Assembly: GCA_002372575.1 (NCBI GenBank)
Contig: DFHC01000053.1
Location: 179 to 35,064 of the forward strand
DNA length: 34,886 nucleotides
Direction of reading: 5' to 3'
Source of the DNA: a bacterium UBA3734
Lineage (GTDB): Bacteria > Bacteroidota > Bacteroidia > Bacteroidales > Bacteroidaceae
The notes under the pieces were generated by a model. It made no database searches. It was given only the letters and a program-made list of their open reading frames with translations, and was not told the DNA's origin. A program made the translations under genes and the position numbers. This document shows positions 1-6,220 of this stretch, one piece after another. Position 1 is the stretch's first letter. Every line of letters starts with the position of its first letter.

Positions 1-75
1 TTCATCAAGAACTTCAAGAAGTACGAAGGCAACGACGCCGGCAAGGCTCTCGTGGCAGCCGGTCCGCAGCTGTAA
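1..75 (+). CDS. pckA: Phosphoenolpyruvate carboxykinase (ATP), C-terminal end only
   Basis: The window opens inside a reading frame whose last 24 residues end in GKALVAAGPQL followed by TAA. This tail matches the conserved C-terminus of ATP-dependent PEP carboxykinase, which interconverts oxaloacetate and PEP; in Bacteroidetes it usually runs in the carboxylating direction during succinate fermentation. Only 8 kDa or less of the protein is visible, so the call rests on the tail motif alone. A strong hairpin terminator follows 27 bases after the stop. Confidence 0.75.
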   Translation, partial: FIKNFKKYEGNDAGKALVAAGPQL

Positions 76-102
76 AATCGTTATACGCAACAACAAACGA
101 AA

Positions 103-139
103 GGATTGCATCCCCGCGCGGGGTGCAATCCTTTTTTTT
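103..139. terminator. Hairpin terminator after pckA, probably bidirectional
   Basis: The arms GGATTGCA and TGCAATCC plus CCCC/GGGG pair around a GCGC loop with one bulged T, followed by eight T residues on the plus strand. The minus-strand side is also T-rich. Before the element integrated at 153-7696 it may have terminated the tRNA-Arg transcript coming from the right as well. Confidence 0.85.
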
Positions 140-152
140 CGACCCTTTTTAA

Positions 153-169
153 GTACTCCCTCCGAGAAT
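153..169. repeat. attL: left 17-bp copy of the tRNA-Arg 3' end
   Basis: The sequence GTACTCCCTCCGAGAAT is identical to 7680-7696. It is an isolated fragment of the tRNA T-arm and acceptor with no tRNA body beside it, as expected for the junction distal to the integrase. Confidence 0.88.
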
Positions 170-229
170 AAAATCTAATTTTCAACTAATTGAAAACTAA
201 TAATTTAAGATAGATTTTTGCGTTTCAAG

Positions 230-270
230 GTGTACTAAAAGTGTACATTTTAACACAAAGCGTACTTTTT
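230..270. repeat. Left-end GTAC repeats, putative integrase arm sites
   Basis: GTGTACTAAAA (230-240), GTGTACATTTT (241-251) and GCGTACTTTTT (260-270) lie close together inside the left end. The same words recur at the right end (7537-7559). Short repeats near both ends of a tyrosine-recombinase element commonly bind the integrase N-terminal domain or excisionase. No binding data are available. Confidence 0.5.
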
Positions 271-294
271 GGGATAATCGTTATGTCACTTTGA

Positions 295-624
295 CTACCA
301 AAGAGCAACCCTGCCAATTGAGCCGCCGAGGTCTATCGACGCGGTGGCGATGCCCAGAGCCTTGAAAACACGGCTGTAGGTACGCAGCGTGATATTGCCG
401 CCCGTCTCTATCTTTGAGATTTGCGCCCGATTCACACCGATGCGGTCGCCCAGTTGCTGCTGCGACAAGTTCTGCTGCAACCTCGCCATTCTGATGGCCT
501 CGCCCAAATGGTAGGCCTCAACATCTTCTTTTACCGTGCGCTCGTATTCATCGCGCTCCGGCGTTCCGACAAGCCCGATATGCCTGTCTTTCATTTCTCC
601 GAGTGTGTAAAGTTTCGTTGCCAT
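295..624 (-). CDS. higA: HigA-type XRE antitoxin
   Basis: A 109-residue protein with a Cro/CI-type helix-turn-helix at about residues 41-95 (NLSQQQLGDRIGVNRAQISK then an IETG turn), preceded by a charged 40-residue N-terminal part. It starts 4 bases after the stop of the toxin gene at 629-973, in the toxin-first order typical of HigBA. The role is to bind and neutralise the toxin and, with it, repress their promoter. It would stabilise the integrated element. The family is clear; the HigA name is inferred from the partner and gene order. Confidence 0.82.
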   Translation of the reverse strand: MATKLYTLGEMKDRHIGLVGTPERDEYERTVKEDVEAYHLGEAIRMARLQQNLSQQQLGDRIGVNRAQISKIETGGNITLRTYSRVFKALGIATASIDLGGSIGRVALW

Positions 625-628
625 AGTC

Positions 629-973
629 TTATGTTGTTTCGTAATATTTCTTTCTTAGTTCAACAGCCCTTGCAATCTCTTTCCGAGGCACCTTCCACGT
701 CTTTTTCACAAAGCCGTGTGTCGCCACCACAAGCCGCTGCGCTTTCTCATCCCAAAAGGCGAGAAATCGGTACTGGATTCCCCCATAGAGTGTGCGAAGT
801 TCCCAGAGGTCGTCGCCGCCGTCGAGTTTTTTGAACAAGCCATCATCCTTTACGCCGTGCGCCACTTTGTCGGCATTGTATAGGATTTTCATTCGGGCTT
901 TCTCTGGTAGCGTGTCCAGAAAGTCGCTTGCCTCTTGCATAAATGCTATTTGAAATTGCACTACTGATTCCAT
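629..973 (-). CDS. higB: HigB/RelE-type toxin (phage Gp49-like)
   Basis: A 114-residue protein of the phage-derived Gp49-like/HigB family. Recognisable parts are DLWELRTLYGGIQYRFLAFW near residues 56-74 and the C-terminal VVATHGFVKKTWKVPRKEI stretch near 82-100, which is conserved in these ribosome-dependent mRNA interferases. The frame is open upstream to 1096, but the ATG at 973 gives the family length and lies just downstream of a TATCTTTG box at 995-1002, so it is chosen. It is followed 4 bases later by the HTH antitoxin. In the element the pair probably acts as an addiction module or phage-defence component. Confidence 0.82.
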   Translation of the reverse strand: MESVVQFQIAFMQEASDFLDTLPEKARMKILYNADKVAHGVKDDGLFKKLDGGDDLWELRTLYGGIQYRFLAFWDEKAQRLVVATHGFVKKTWKVPRKEIARAVELRKKYYETT

Positions 974-994
974 ATTGTTTCGTCTTTTGCGGTG

Positions 995-1002
995 CAAAGA
1001 TA
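995..1002 (-). promoter_or_regulatory. Bacteroidetes -7 box for the toxin-antitoxin operon
   Basis: The minus strand reads TATCTTTG, a match to the Bacteroidetes -7 consensus TAnnTTTG, 22 bases before the toxin ATG. No convincing -33 TTTG is seen at the usual spacing. Confidence 0.6.
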
Positions 1003-1030
1003 GTAGTTTGTTTCCAAATCGCGATACATT

Positions 1031-1054
1031 TTGCCCAAAAAGTGTTTTTTGGCA
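1031..1054. promoter_or_regulatory. Imperfect palindrome upstream of the TA promoter, possible operator
   Basis: TTGCC(C)AAAAA, GTG, TTTTTT(G)GCAA forms an imperfect inverted repeat 29-52 bases upstream of the -7 box. HigA-type antitoxins bind palindromes at their own promoter, so this is a candidate site. It is A/T-rich and could be coincidental. Confidence 0.3.
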
Positions 1055-1065
1055 ACAAAGTTTAA

Positions 1066-1102
1066 CAAAAAAGTGGAGGCTATCCATCACGGACAACCTC
1101 CA
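1066..1102 (-). terminator. Intrinsic terminator (minus strand)
   Basis: The stem TGGAGG/CCTCCA with a 17-base loop is followed on the minus strand by a run of six T. It separates the 1178-1462 gene from the toxin-antitoxin operon. Confidence 0.6.
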
Positions 1103-1136
1103 TAGAAATCAAAAAATATATTAGGCTATTGAAAGC
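1066..1136 (-). ncRNA. Candidate short transcript ending in a terminator
   Basis: A TACCTTTG -7 box (1142-1149, minus strand) would start a transcript near 1135. About 35-70 bases later come a 6-bp hairpin (TGGAGG at 1074-1079 paired with CCTCCA at 1097-1102) and a T run, which form an intrinsic terminator. The only frame inside is a seven-codon ORF beginning in the hairpin. It could be a small RNA, or a leader/attenuator ahead of the toxin-antitoxin operon. This is inferred from signals only. Confidence 0.3.
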
Positions 1137-1141
1137 CGCTG

Positions 1142-1149
1142 CAAAGGTA
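1142..1149 (-). promoter_or_regulatory. -7 box TACCTTTG
   Basis: An exact TAnnTTTG match on the minus strand lies between the 1178-1462 gene and the hairpin at 1066-1102. Its only immediate product would be the short transcript described above. Confidence 0.5.
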
Positions 1150-1177
1150 CGAAAAAATAATTATGAGGGTTGCTTTT

Positions 1178-1462
1178 TTATAACTCTGTGCAATCTGTAT
1201 AACTAATATTCTGAAAAACCAAATTTGTCCAATCTTTCATTATCCGATTAATTAAAGGGTCTGTTAACAGCCCGTACCTTTCACAAATCTTGTCACTGCC
1301 AGCTTTATCCTCATCGCAAAAGATTTGAATAATACGGTCCACTGCCTCGTTGATTTTTGACAATTCAACCAATACCGATGCAGTCGGCTTACTAATACCA
1401 ATCTTGCCCGTTTGCAGGGCAGCTTCAAAGGTTTCAAGACGTTTTGACTTTTTTGTTTCCAT
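1178..1462 (-). CDS. Small element-encoded protein of unknown function
   Basis: A 94-residue soluble protein with a very basic N-terminus (METKKSKRLETFE) and no signal peptide, membrane segment or motif I recognise. The predicted content is mostly helical, with one pair of cysteines near residues 49 and 60. It is an independent unit: a TATCTTTG box at 1608-1615, a structured leader at 1481-1535, then this ATG, and a terminator 75 bases after its stop. Single-gene accessory cassettes of this kind in phage satellites often encode regulators or anti-phage proteins, but nothing in the sequence shows which. Confidence 0.55.
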   Translation of the reverse strand: METKKSKRLETFEAALQTGKIGISKPTASVLVELSKINEAVDRIIQIFCDEDKAGSDKICERYGLLTDPLINRIMKDWTNLVFQNISYTDCTEL

Positions 1463-1480
1463 ATTCTTTTATTTTTGTAT

Positions 1481-1535
1481 AAAAAACGCCCTCTGTTTAG
1501 GTGTGCTCGGCTCTTTCAGTAACCGTGTGGGCGTT
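1481..1535 (-). other. Structured leader / attenuator-like hairpin
   Basis: On the minus strand AACGCCC (1535-1529) pairs with GGGCGTT (1491-1485). Inside the loop CGGTT and AGCCG form a second small helix. The outer stem runs directly into six T residues, so it reads as an intrinsic terminator about 20 bases before the ATG at 1462. It may be an attenuator or the end of a small RNA started at the box at 1608-1615. Confidence 0.45.
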
Positions 1536-1607
1536 TCCGCTGCCACCACCATACAAAGGGCAAATAAATTAGTTCAGCCACTTGGACTGCTGAAAGGTTT
1601 AGCGTTG

Positions 1608-1615
1608 CAAAGATA
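1608..1615 (-). promoter_or_regulatory. -7 box TATCTTTG
   Basis: An exact TAnnTTTG match on the minus strand, just after the operon terminator at 1646-1682, placed to drive the structured leader and the 1178-1462 gene. Confidence 0.5.
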
Positions 1616-1645
1616 GTGCATTTCTTCCAATCTCACAAATTTTTC

Positions 1646-1682
1646 AAAGAAAAAGCGTGGCTATCTTCACAGACGGCCACGC
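1646..1682 (-). terminator. Terminator of the replication/packaging-like operon
   Basis: A perfect 7-bp stem, GCGTGGC/GCCACGC (1655-1661 and 1676-1682), is followed on the minus strand by TTTTTCTTT. It lies 24 bases after the stop of the last operon gene (1707-1898). Confidence 0.8.
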
Positions 1683-1706
1683 CACAAATGCACATGAAAG
1701 TAATAT

Positions 1707-1898
1707 TTACCGTTGCCACCTGCCCTGTAACTCCAATTGCTTCAAGTCGGTGCAATACACTTCTATATCCAAATCCGTTGAGGCTTTCCGCTCTATCAAC
1801 AATTTGCGCTCACCATTGCACACGCTATAAAAACGTGTAACGCCTTGACGGACATCGCCGCCATCAATCACCCTTTTCAAAAGTTCTCTGTTGCTCAT
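1707..1898 (-). CDS. Small hypothetical protein, last gene of the element operon
   Basis: A 63-residue protein starting MSNRELLKRVIDGGD. It overlaps the end of the TerS-like gene by 35 bases, suggesting translational coupling, and is followed by a terminator. It has no membrane segment or signal. The alternation of short strands and charged residues suggests a small folded protein. I do not recognise a family. The overlap and the ATG start support it being real. Confidence 0.55.
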   Translation of the reverse strand: MSNRELLKRVIDGGDVRQGVTRFYSVCNGERKLLIERKASTDLDIEVYCTDLKQLELQGRWQR

Positions 1899-2229
1899 CT
1901 TGTTTTGTTTTCTGCATTAATATAATCTTTTCTGAAATTCTATTGATAGTCTCATCGGGTAACGTGTCAATCAGACGCGCCAACTCCCTGTATTCTGCCG
2001 CCGTCGCTGCTTCTATACTCGTCGCCTGTTGCTTGGGTATCACATAGGCCATCAACCGCTCCAAAATCATTAATCTCTGATATGGTTCAACCTCTTGCAG
2101 GTCGGCTTCAATTTTACTACGATTGCCATTGATGAGGCTTGCGATGAAATCTTTCAGCGTTCCAGTGACTTTATTTGTCGTCCCCGCCTTTCTACCACCA
2201 GTTTTCGGTGTTCCTTTTGTTCTTCCCAT
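1864..2229 (-). CDS. DUF5681/TerS-like small DNA-binding protein
   Basis: A 121-residue protein that begins with a basic Gly/Thr-rich arm (MGRTKGTPKTGGRKAGT) and continues into a helical region with YQRLMILERLMAYVIPKQQA near residues 49-68. This layout is common for small proteins beside phage terminase genes in Bacteroidetes, often annotated DUF5681 or terminase-small-subunit-like. In a satellite such a protein could direct packaging of the element into a helper's capsids. No large terminase is present here. The family resemblance is moderate and the packaging role is inference. Confidence 0.55.
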   Translation of the reverse strand: MGRTKGTPKTGGRKAGTTNKVTGTLKDFIASLINGNRSKIEADLQEVEPYQRLMILERLMAYVIPKQQATSIEAATAAEYRELARLIDTLPDETINRISEKIILMQKTKQDEQQRTFEKGD

Positions 2230-2253
2230 TCTATTATATTCTATTTTTGATAT

Positions 2254-2661
2254 TTATCTTGCCATTCTGTCTGCCGGATTAGGCTCGATGAACTTTGCCT
2301 GAAACCTTGCAAAGCAGCCATTTCTCGACTGCCCGTATTGCGCACCGTCGATGTATTTCATTCGATACACAGCTGCGGAGCGTGACGGAACGGCAAACTC
2401 GATGCTTCCTGCATAGAAGGCCGCCTTGTTCTGCTCGAAATCCTCGATAGAATCGCCACTGATGTAGAAGGACAGGGTGACGGTTCGCTCGTCAAGATGC
2501 GGTGCTTCGTCGTACTGCACACCATCCAGAAACTCGTTGTCGTTCTTCACGTATTTCTTCATTGGTACGGAGCCGCCAATGGCATTCATAAAGCCGTCGC
2601 CCATCTCAATTCCGTCCATCGGTGCGCCGTTGATGTGTAAGTCTGCGTTCCAAGTTCCCAT
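2254..2661 (-). CDS. Phage tail-like (distal tail type) protein
   Basis: A 135-residue protein with a motif pattern seen in Bacteroidetes phage tail proteins: a KKYVKND segment, then RTVTLSFYISGDSIEDFEQN, an AFYAG/IEFAVPS stretch, and a C-terminal FQAKFIEPNPADR ending. I read it as a short distal-tail or tail-associated protein. It is the only structural-type phage gene in the element and sits between the RusA-like gene and the TerS-like gene in one operon. It might adapt helper tails, or be a leftover from an ancestral prophage. Confidence 0.55.
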   Translation of the reverse strand: MGTWNADLHINGAPMDGIEMGDGFMNAIGGSVPMKKYVKNDNEFLDGVQYDEAPHLDERTVTLSFYISGDSIEDFEQNKAAFYAGSIEFAVPSRSAAVYRMKYIDGAQYGQSRNGCFARFQAKFIEPNPADRMAR

Positions 2662-2673
2662 AATTAAATATTT

Positions 2674-3051
2674 TTAGTGAAACAAATTTGGTTCTAATTC
2701 TTCAATGTGGAAAACAATTCTCGGATTGTTTCTGTCGATTCTTTTCTCTGCGTTGATTCTCACACAAAGTTTGTCGTCTTTAATCGCTTTGGCATATTGC
2801 AAGCAATCCAACACCGTCTTGAGGCTGTTGTCCAAGTCGTAGCGGTTGCTGCTATGATAGACAATGATGTGCAAACAGAATGGCCTGTCAATAAGTTTCT
2901 TTTTATAGACTACGCATTGTCTCAAAAATGAACGCTCATATTGTCGGATAGCATCGTTTTTGATGATTCGACGGCCTCCACATCCATCTGGAACGGCCAT
3001 ATAGTTGTTGGCCTTTCCCACGACTTGCCCGGTGATGGTTTCAATTTTCAT
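2674..3051 (-). CDS. rusA: RusA-family Holliday junction resolvase
   Basis: A 125-residue endodeoxyribonuclease of the RusA family. The diagnostic block is YDLDNSLKTVLDCLQ followed by AIKDDKLC near residues 75-100, containing the metal-binding aspartates (D-x-D-N, then DD). RusA resolves Holliday junctions, and in phages and satellites it processes replication or recombination intermediates before packaging. The frame is open to 3096, but the ATG at 3051 directly after the helicase stop codon (3053-3055) gives the family start MKIETITG and avoids a long overlap. Confidence 0.85.
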   Translation of the reverse strand: MKIETITGQVVGKANNYMAVPDGCGGRRIIKNDAIRQYERSFLRQCVVYKKKLIDRPFCLHIIVYHSSNRYDLDNSLKTVLDCLQYAKAIKDDKLCVRINAEKRIDRNNPRIVFHIEELEPNLFH

Positions 3052-3052
3052 A

Positions 3053-4426
3053 CTAAAAAGGTTTTTCTTCATCATAATCGCGTTTGTTGTTCTCATCTTG
3101 TGGAATTGTTGTCAATTCGTAAAAGTGTGTTGCCGCCGCATCATATCCACAAATAAATTCGCCAGTGCCAATATTTCTGCCTTTGGCCAACTTAACCAAT
3201 GCAGTTCTTTTTGTCGATACGTTTGCATGGATTCCGCCATATCGTTTGCCGTAATACTCCGGGCGATATATAAGCAAAACCACGTCTGCCGCTTCGCTGA
3301 TTTGACCGCTTCCTCGGATTCGTGAAAGTGTCGGTTCTGTGGTTTCCTTGCTTCTCGCTATCTGACTAATCAAAACGATGGAGATTTGCAGCTCCTTTGC
3401 GAGATTCTTGAACTTACGAGCGGCCAGTCCGAAAAACTGCTCTTCAGTGCGGTTCAAGTTCCTTTCGTTGGTCTGAAGAACTTGCAAGTAGTCGATGAAC
3501 GCGATTTTAACGCCTCTCTTGCGCACCAAAGAACGGATTGAGGAAATTATCCGCTCGACGGACAAAGTGCTGGTATCGTCAAAATAAATAGGTAAATTTT
3601 CCATTTTTCCGATGGCCCGGTCATATTTCTTCAAAAGTTCTTCGTCCAATGGCTGCTGCATGATGATTCTCGACGATATTCCACTCTGCCCGGCCAACAT
3701 TCGCGCCGCCAACTGGACGGACATCATTTCGGTGCTGAAAAAGGCACACGGATGACCGTTCCTTGCCGCGTTGATGCATATATCCAAAGCAAGCGAGGTT
3801 TTTCCCTGTGAAAACTCTGCTGCGATTATCCACAGGTCTGTTGGTTGCAAACCTCCTTTCTCGTCGAGATAGCGGAAACCAGTAGGGACTCCTATGCTGA
3901 GGCCACCCTTCAAGTTGCCGCTTACAATGGCATCTAATTCTTTGATGGCTTCACTTGCCGACTTGATGGAAGTCTGCGGCGCATCGTCGAGGCTCTGGAG
4001 GCTCGAAATCGCTTTTGACTTGACATCGTCCGTGTCGGCAATTTCAGACGACCCGGCGGCCATTAAATCTGCTCCTATCATGCTAAATGACCTGCGGCGA
4101 CGCAAATCATCCAGTCGTCGGCAATTCTGGCCAAAACCAACCGAGGTTTTTGCACTTCCAACAATCTCCATCAAATACATCACATCCACATCAATGCCTT
4201 TCTGCGGCTTTTGCTGTGCGTATGCATTCATACTTATAAGGTCCGGCACACCTCCGCTGCCGACAATCTCCCCGATGCTTTGGTAGATATATCTGTTCGT
4301 GGGATTATAGAATGCATCAGCCGTCAAAATATCCGCGCTTTCGGCATAAGCTTCGTAATATTGCAGCATTATCCCCAATACTTGCTGCTCACATAATTCG
4401 TCGTGGACTAATATTCCCTTCTCCAT
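3053..4426 (-). CDS. dnaB: DnaB-type replicative helicase
   Basis: A 457-residue helicase. An N-terminal helical domain begins with HDELCEQQVLGIML. The RecA-like C-terminal domain has Walker A AEFSQGKTS near residues 203-211, a Walker B FIDYLQ near 310, and the DnaB-typical SQIARS and RIRGSGQISEAADVV motifs that follow. It unwinds DNA at the fork and would give the element its own replication. The ATG at 4426 is chosen because the longer frame to 4453 needs a GTG start and deeper overlap with the preceding gene. It is a phage/satellite form, shorter and more diverged than a chromosomal DnaB. Confidence 0.9.
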   Translation of the reverse strand: MEKGILVHDELCEQQVLGIMLQYYEAYAESADILTADAFYNPTNRYIYQSIGEIVGSGGVPDLISMNAYAQQKPQKGIDVDVMYLMEIVGSAKTSVGFGQNCRRLDDLRRRRSFSMIGADLMAAGSSEIADTDDVKSKAISSLQSLDDAPQTSIKSASEAIKELDAIVSGNLKGGLSIGVPTGFRYLDEKGGLQPTDLWIIAAEFSQGKTSLALDICINAARNGHPCAFFSTEMMSVQLAARMLAGQSGISSRIIMQQPLDEELLKKYDRAIGKMENLPIYFDDTSTLSVERIISSIRSLVRKRGVKIAFIDYLQVLQTNERNLNRTEEQFFGLAARKFKNLAKELQISIVLISQIARSKETTEPTLSRIRGSGQISEAADVVLLIYRPEYYGKRYGGIHANVSTKRTALVKLAKGRNIGTGEFICGYDAAATHFYELTTIPQDENNKRDYDEEKPF

Positions 4427-4974
4427 CTTGCCAATCGTTTTTTTGTTTCCCACGTTTTTTCCATCTCAAACCGCATCTTTTTACCGTTTTGTTTTTTTTC
4501 CGTCCAGTACGCGAAAAATTGATTAAGCATTTCTGGCGGATAGTCGGAGGCATTCAAGCGGATTTCTTCGAGGAAATTTTCCTTGCGTTTTTCTATTGAC
4601 AAAGAAAAATTTTTCTTTGGTACGTTAGTACTTTCTTTATTATCATTTACATTATCATTTACATTATCATTTACATTATCATTTACATTAGGTTGTTTCT
4701 CGGTTGTTTTTTGGTTGTTTTTCTTTGCGTTGGTATTGCCCATAGGTGCGCCGCCGCTGCAACCATTTTTGTACCTCAACCAATTCGCATCAATTTGGGG
4801 CTTAATCAGTCGCCAAAGTACTTTTGCGAAGCCTGTCAGTTGCGGCTCTTTCTTGTCGAGCGCGTACATCGCTATTGCCCTATATATTGGCAACTGATAT
4901 TCTGCCTCAACTTCTTCTATTGCCTCGAAGAAACTCCGATAAAACACAAAAGATTCTCTTTGCTGCTTGCTCAT
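4408..4974 (-). CDS. DUF6291-like replication-associated protein
   Basis: A 188-residue protein. Residues about 1-85 form the DUF6291-like domain: FVFYRSFFEAIEEVE, then YRAIAMYALD, FAKVLWRLIKPQID and NWLRYKNG. A low-complexity linker follows, including four NVND repeats encoded by a 12-bp tandem array, and then a basic C-terminal helical part. The domain is common just upstream of DnaB/DnaC genes in Bacteroidetes phages, where it probably acts in replication initiation or helicase loading. Its ATG overlaps the stop of the HTH gene (ATGA), and its end overlaps the helicase start by 19 bases. Confidence 0.75.
   Translation of the reverse strand: MSKQQRESFVFYRSFFEAIEEVEAEYQLPIYRAIAMYALDKKEPQLTGFAKVLWRLIKPQIDANWLRYKNGCSGGAPMGNTNAKKNNQKTTEKQPNVNDNVNDNVNDNVNDNKESTNVPKKNFSLSIEKRKENFLEEIRLNASDYPPEMLNQFFAYWTEKKQNGKKMRFEMEKTWETKKRLARWRREY
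4641..4688. repeat. 12-bp tandem repeat, four copies
   Basis: TATCATTTACAT is repeated four times without interruption. On the coding (minus) strand it gives repeated NVND in the linker of the DUF6291-like protein. The unit is a multiple of three, so copy-number change lengthens the linker and keeps the frame. Confidence 0.9.
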
Positions 4975-5261
4975 CGGCGGCCTCCTTTCCGGCAATAAGC
5001 ATCGGCCTTGCTGTCTAATTCCTCATTCGTAGCCACTCGGCTCTCTTGCGCCCACGCTTCTACCTCTTTTCGATTGAAATAGCAAAGCTTTCCCGTTGGG
5101 CTTTTGTAGTGTGGTATGCGCCTTTCCATCGTCCATTTATAAAGGCACGACTTTGAAATGCCCAGATACCTTGCTGTTTCGTCGCTCGTTAGCACCTCTT
5201 TCGTTGTGAAAATGGTGTTGGCCGATACGAGGTCGGCCACCTCTTGAATTTCTTGCTTCAT
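4971..5261 (-). CDS. Excisionase-like helix-turn-helix protein
   Basis: A 96-residue protein with a MerR/excisionase-type winged HTH (HTH_17): TSDETARYLGISKSCLYKWT near residues 25-44, then IPHYKSPTGKLCYFNRKEVEAW near 49-70. Proteins of this type bind att-arm sites to drive excision and often also regulate the operon. It is the first gene of the operon that runs to 1707, with a TACCTTTG box 120 bases upstream. The direct and inverted repeats at 5421-5450 and the GTAC repeats at the element ends are candidate binding sites. Confidence 0.82.
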   Translation of the reverse strand: MKQEIQEVADLVSANTIFTTKEVLTSDETARYLGISKSCLYKWTMERRIPHYKSPTGKLCYFNRKEVEAWAQESRVATNEELDSKADAYCRKGGRR

Positions 5262-5380
5262 AATATTTTGTTATTTTTCGTTGAGGCCGTCGTGGCGCGT
5301 GTGACAATCCACGCCAGTCTTTGCCGTTGCTCTCGCCTCTGGGAGTTGTCACTTCATCCCGTCGGACTTGAAAGCAAGTG

Positions 5381-5388
5381 CAAAGGTA
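5381..5388 (-). promoter_or_regulatory. -7 box of the element's main operon
   Basis: TACCTTTG on the minus strand, an exact TAnnTTTG match, lies 120 bases upstream of the excisionase-like start and gives a leader of about 110 bases. Confidence 0.6.
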
Positions 5389-5420
5389 ATGGGAAAACGA
5401 ACACAAAAAAAGTGTTATTT

Positions 5421-5450
5421 GGTGTCCCTATTGGTGTCACCATTTGACAC
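5421..5450. promoter_or_regulatory. Repeats upstream of the main operon promoter
   Basis: GGTGTC occurs at 5421 and again 12 bases later at 5433, and GTGTCA (5434-5439) forms an inverted repeat with TGACAC (5445-5450). The block is 33-62 bases upstream of the -7 box at 5381-5388, where a repressor or activator would act. No regulator is assigned. Confidence 0.4.
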
Positions 5451-5451
5451 T

Positions 5452-5478
5452 AAAAAAGCAACCCTATTACGAGTTGCT
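5452..5478 (-). terminator. Terminator overlapping the stop of the 5467 gene
   Basis: AGCAAC/GTTGCT arms (5457-5462 and 5473-5478) are followed on the minus strand by TTTTTT. The stem includes the last codons of the gene ending at 5467. It separates the integrase transcript from the operon promoter at 5381-5388. Confidence 0.65.
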
Positions 5479-6216
5479 TGCTAAAAGGTTGTCTATTTCC
5501 TCATATCCTCTTGGCTTTCCATTGCCATTTTTATTGTCAGCTAGTTGTGAGAGGGCTTTGCCCAATCTACTTTCTCCAAACATCAAGCAATAATGTTTGT
5601 CTGGGAAAGTGCCATCTTGCTTGAGAAAATTCCCCAAAAAATAAGCCAATAAAGCCTTCGATTTCTTCCACTTCAACCTATCGCCGCAAATCTCTATCAA
5701 ATCGGCTTCTATTGCCTTATTAAATGCGCTCACGGCTTCATCTGTACGCAAACCATCTGGCAATAAGTTTTCCCATCGTTGAGGCTCTGGGGCGTTTTCT
5801 GTCGGTATAGTATGAGGTTGGACCGCATCATCACAAATAATCTCTAATTGCTTTTTCAATTCCTGTTCCAACTCAAATTCAACAAAAAAAATGTAAGAGT
5901 CAGTTTTGATATTCACATTCTTTTCTTCGTAGTCCATTCTTACAAAAATAAGGTTGTTTTCGTAATACCTTGCCATCCTTTCCCTTATATCTATCCTTGT
6001 TTCGCCAATATCATAATTACAATTGATATAATAGTGACCAAATGCACTTTTCTCATAGTCAATTTTTAGAAGGCAATCTTTAATATAGCTACTTTTATCC
6101 GGCAAATATTCCAATAGTCTTTGCATTTTTTTAATTTGGAATGAGACAGTACTTTTTGCCCGGTATAATTCTGCATTTACCAAGTTCAAAACATCTATAT
6201 GTTCCATTGTTTTCAT
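5467..6216 (-). CDS. Unrecognised element protein between integrase and excisionase
   Basis: A 249-residue soluble protein beginning MKTMEHIDVLNLV. The first 125 residues are rich in charged helices and strands. After a Pro/Glu linker near residues 130-145, the C-terminal half (LRTDEAVSAFNKAIEADLIE through KALLAYFLGNFLK) resembles the tail domain often found in RteC-like and other unnamed proteins beside Bacteroidetes integrases. I cannot name its function. It starts 4 bases after the integrase stop, so it is probably co-transcribed with it and may regulate or assist recombination. Confidence 0.6.
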   Translation of the reverse strand: MKTMEHIDVLNLVNAELYRAKSTVSFQIKKMQRLLEYLPDKSSYIKDCLLKIDYEKSAFGHYYINCNYDIGETRIDIRERMARYYENNLIFVRMDYEEKNVNIKTDSYIFFVEFELEQELKKQLEIICDDAVQPHTIPTENAPEPQRWENLLPDGLRTDEAVSAFNKAIEADLIEICGDRLKWKKSKALLAYFLGNFLKQDGTFPDKHYCLMFGESRLGKALSQLADNKNGNGKPRGYEEIDNLLASNS

Positions 6217-6220
6217 AGCC

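Noticed and set aside
974..1096. Longer start for the HigB-type toxin
   Set aside because: It would include the -7 box and an unrelated Cys/Lys-rich stretch; the ATG at 973 matches the family.
4641..4688. CRISPR-like repeat array
   Set aside because: The 12-bp units are directly adjacent without spacers and are translated as NVND repeats in a gene; no cas genes are near.
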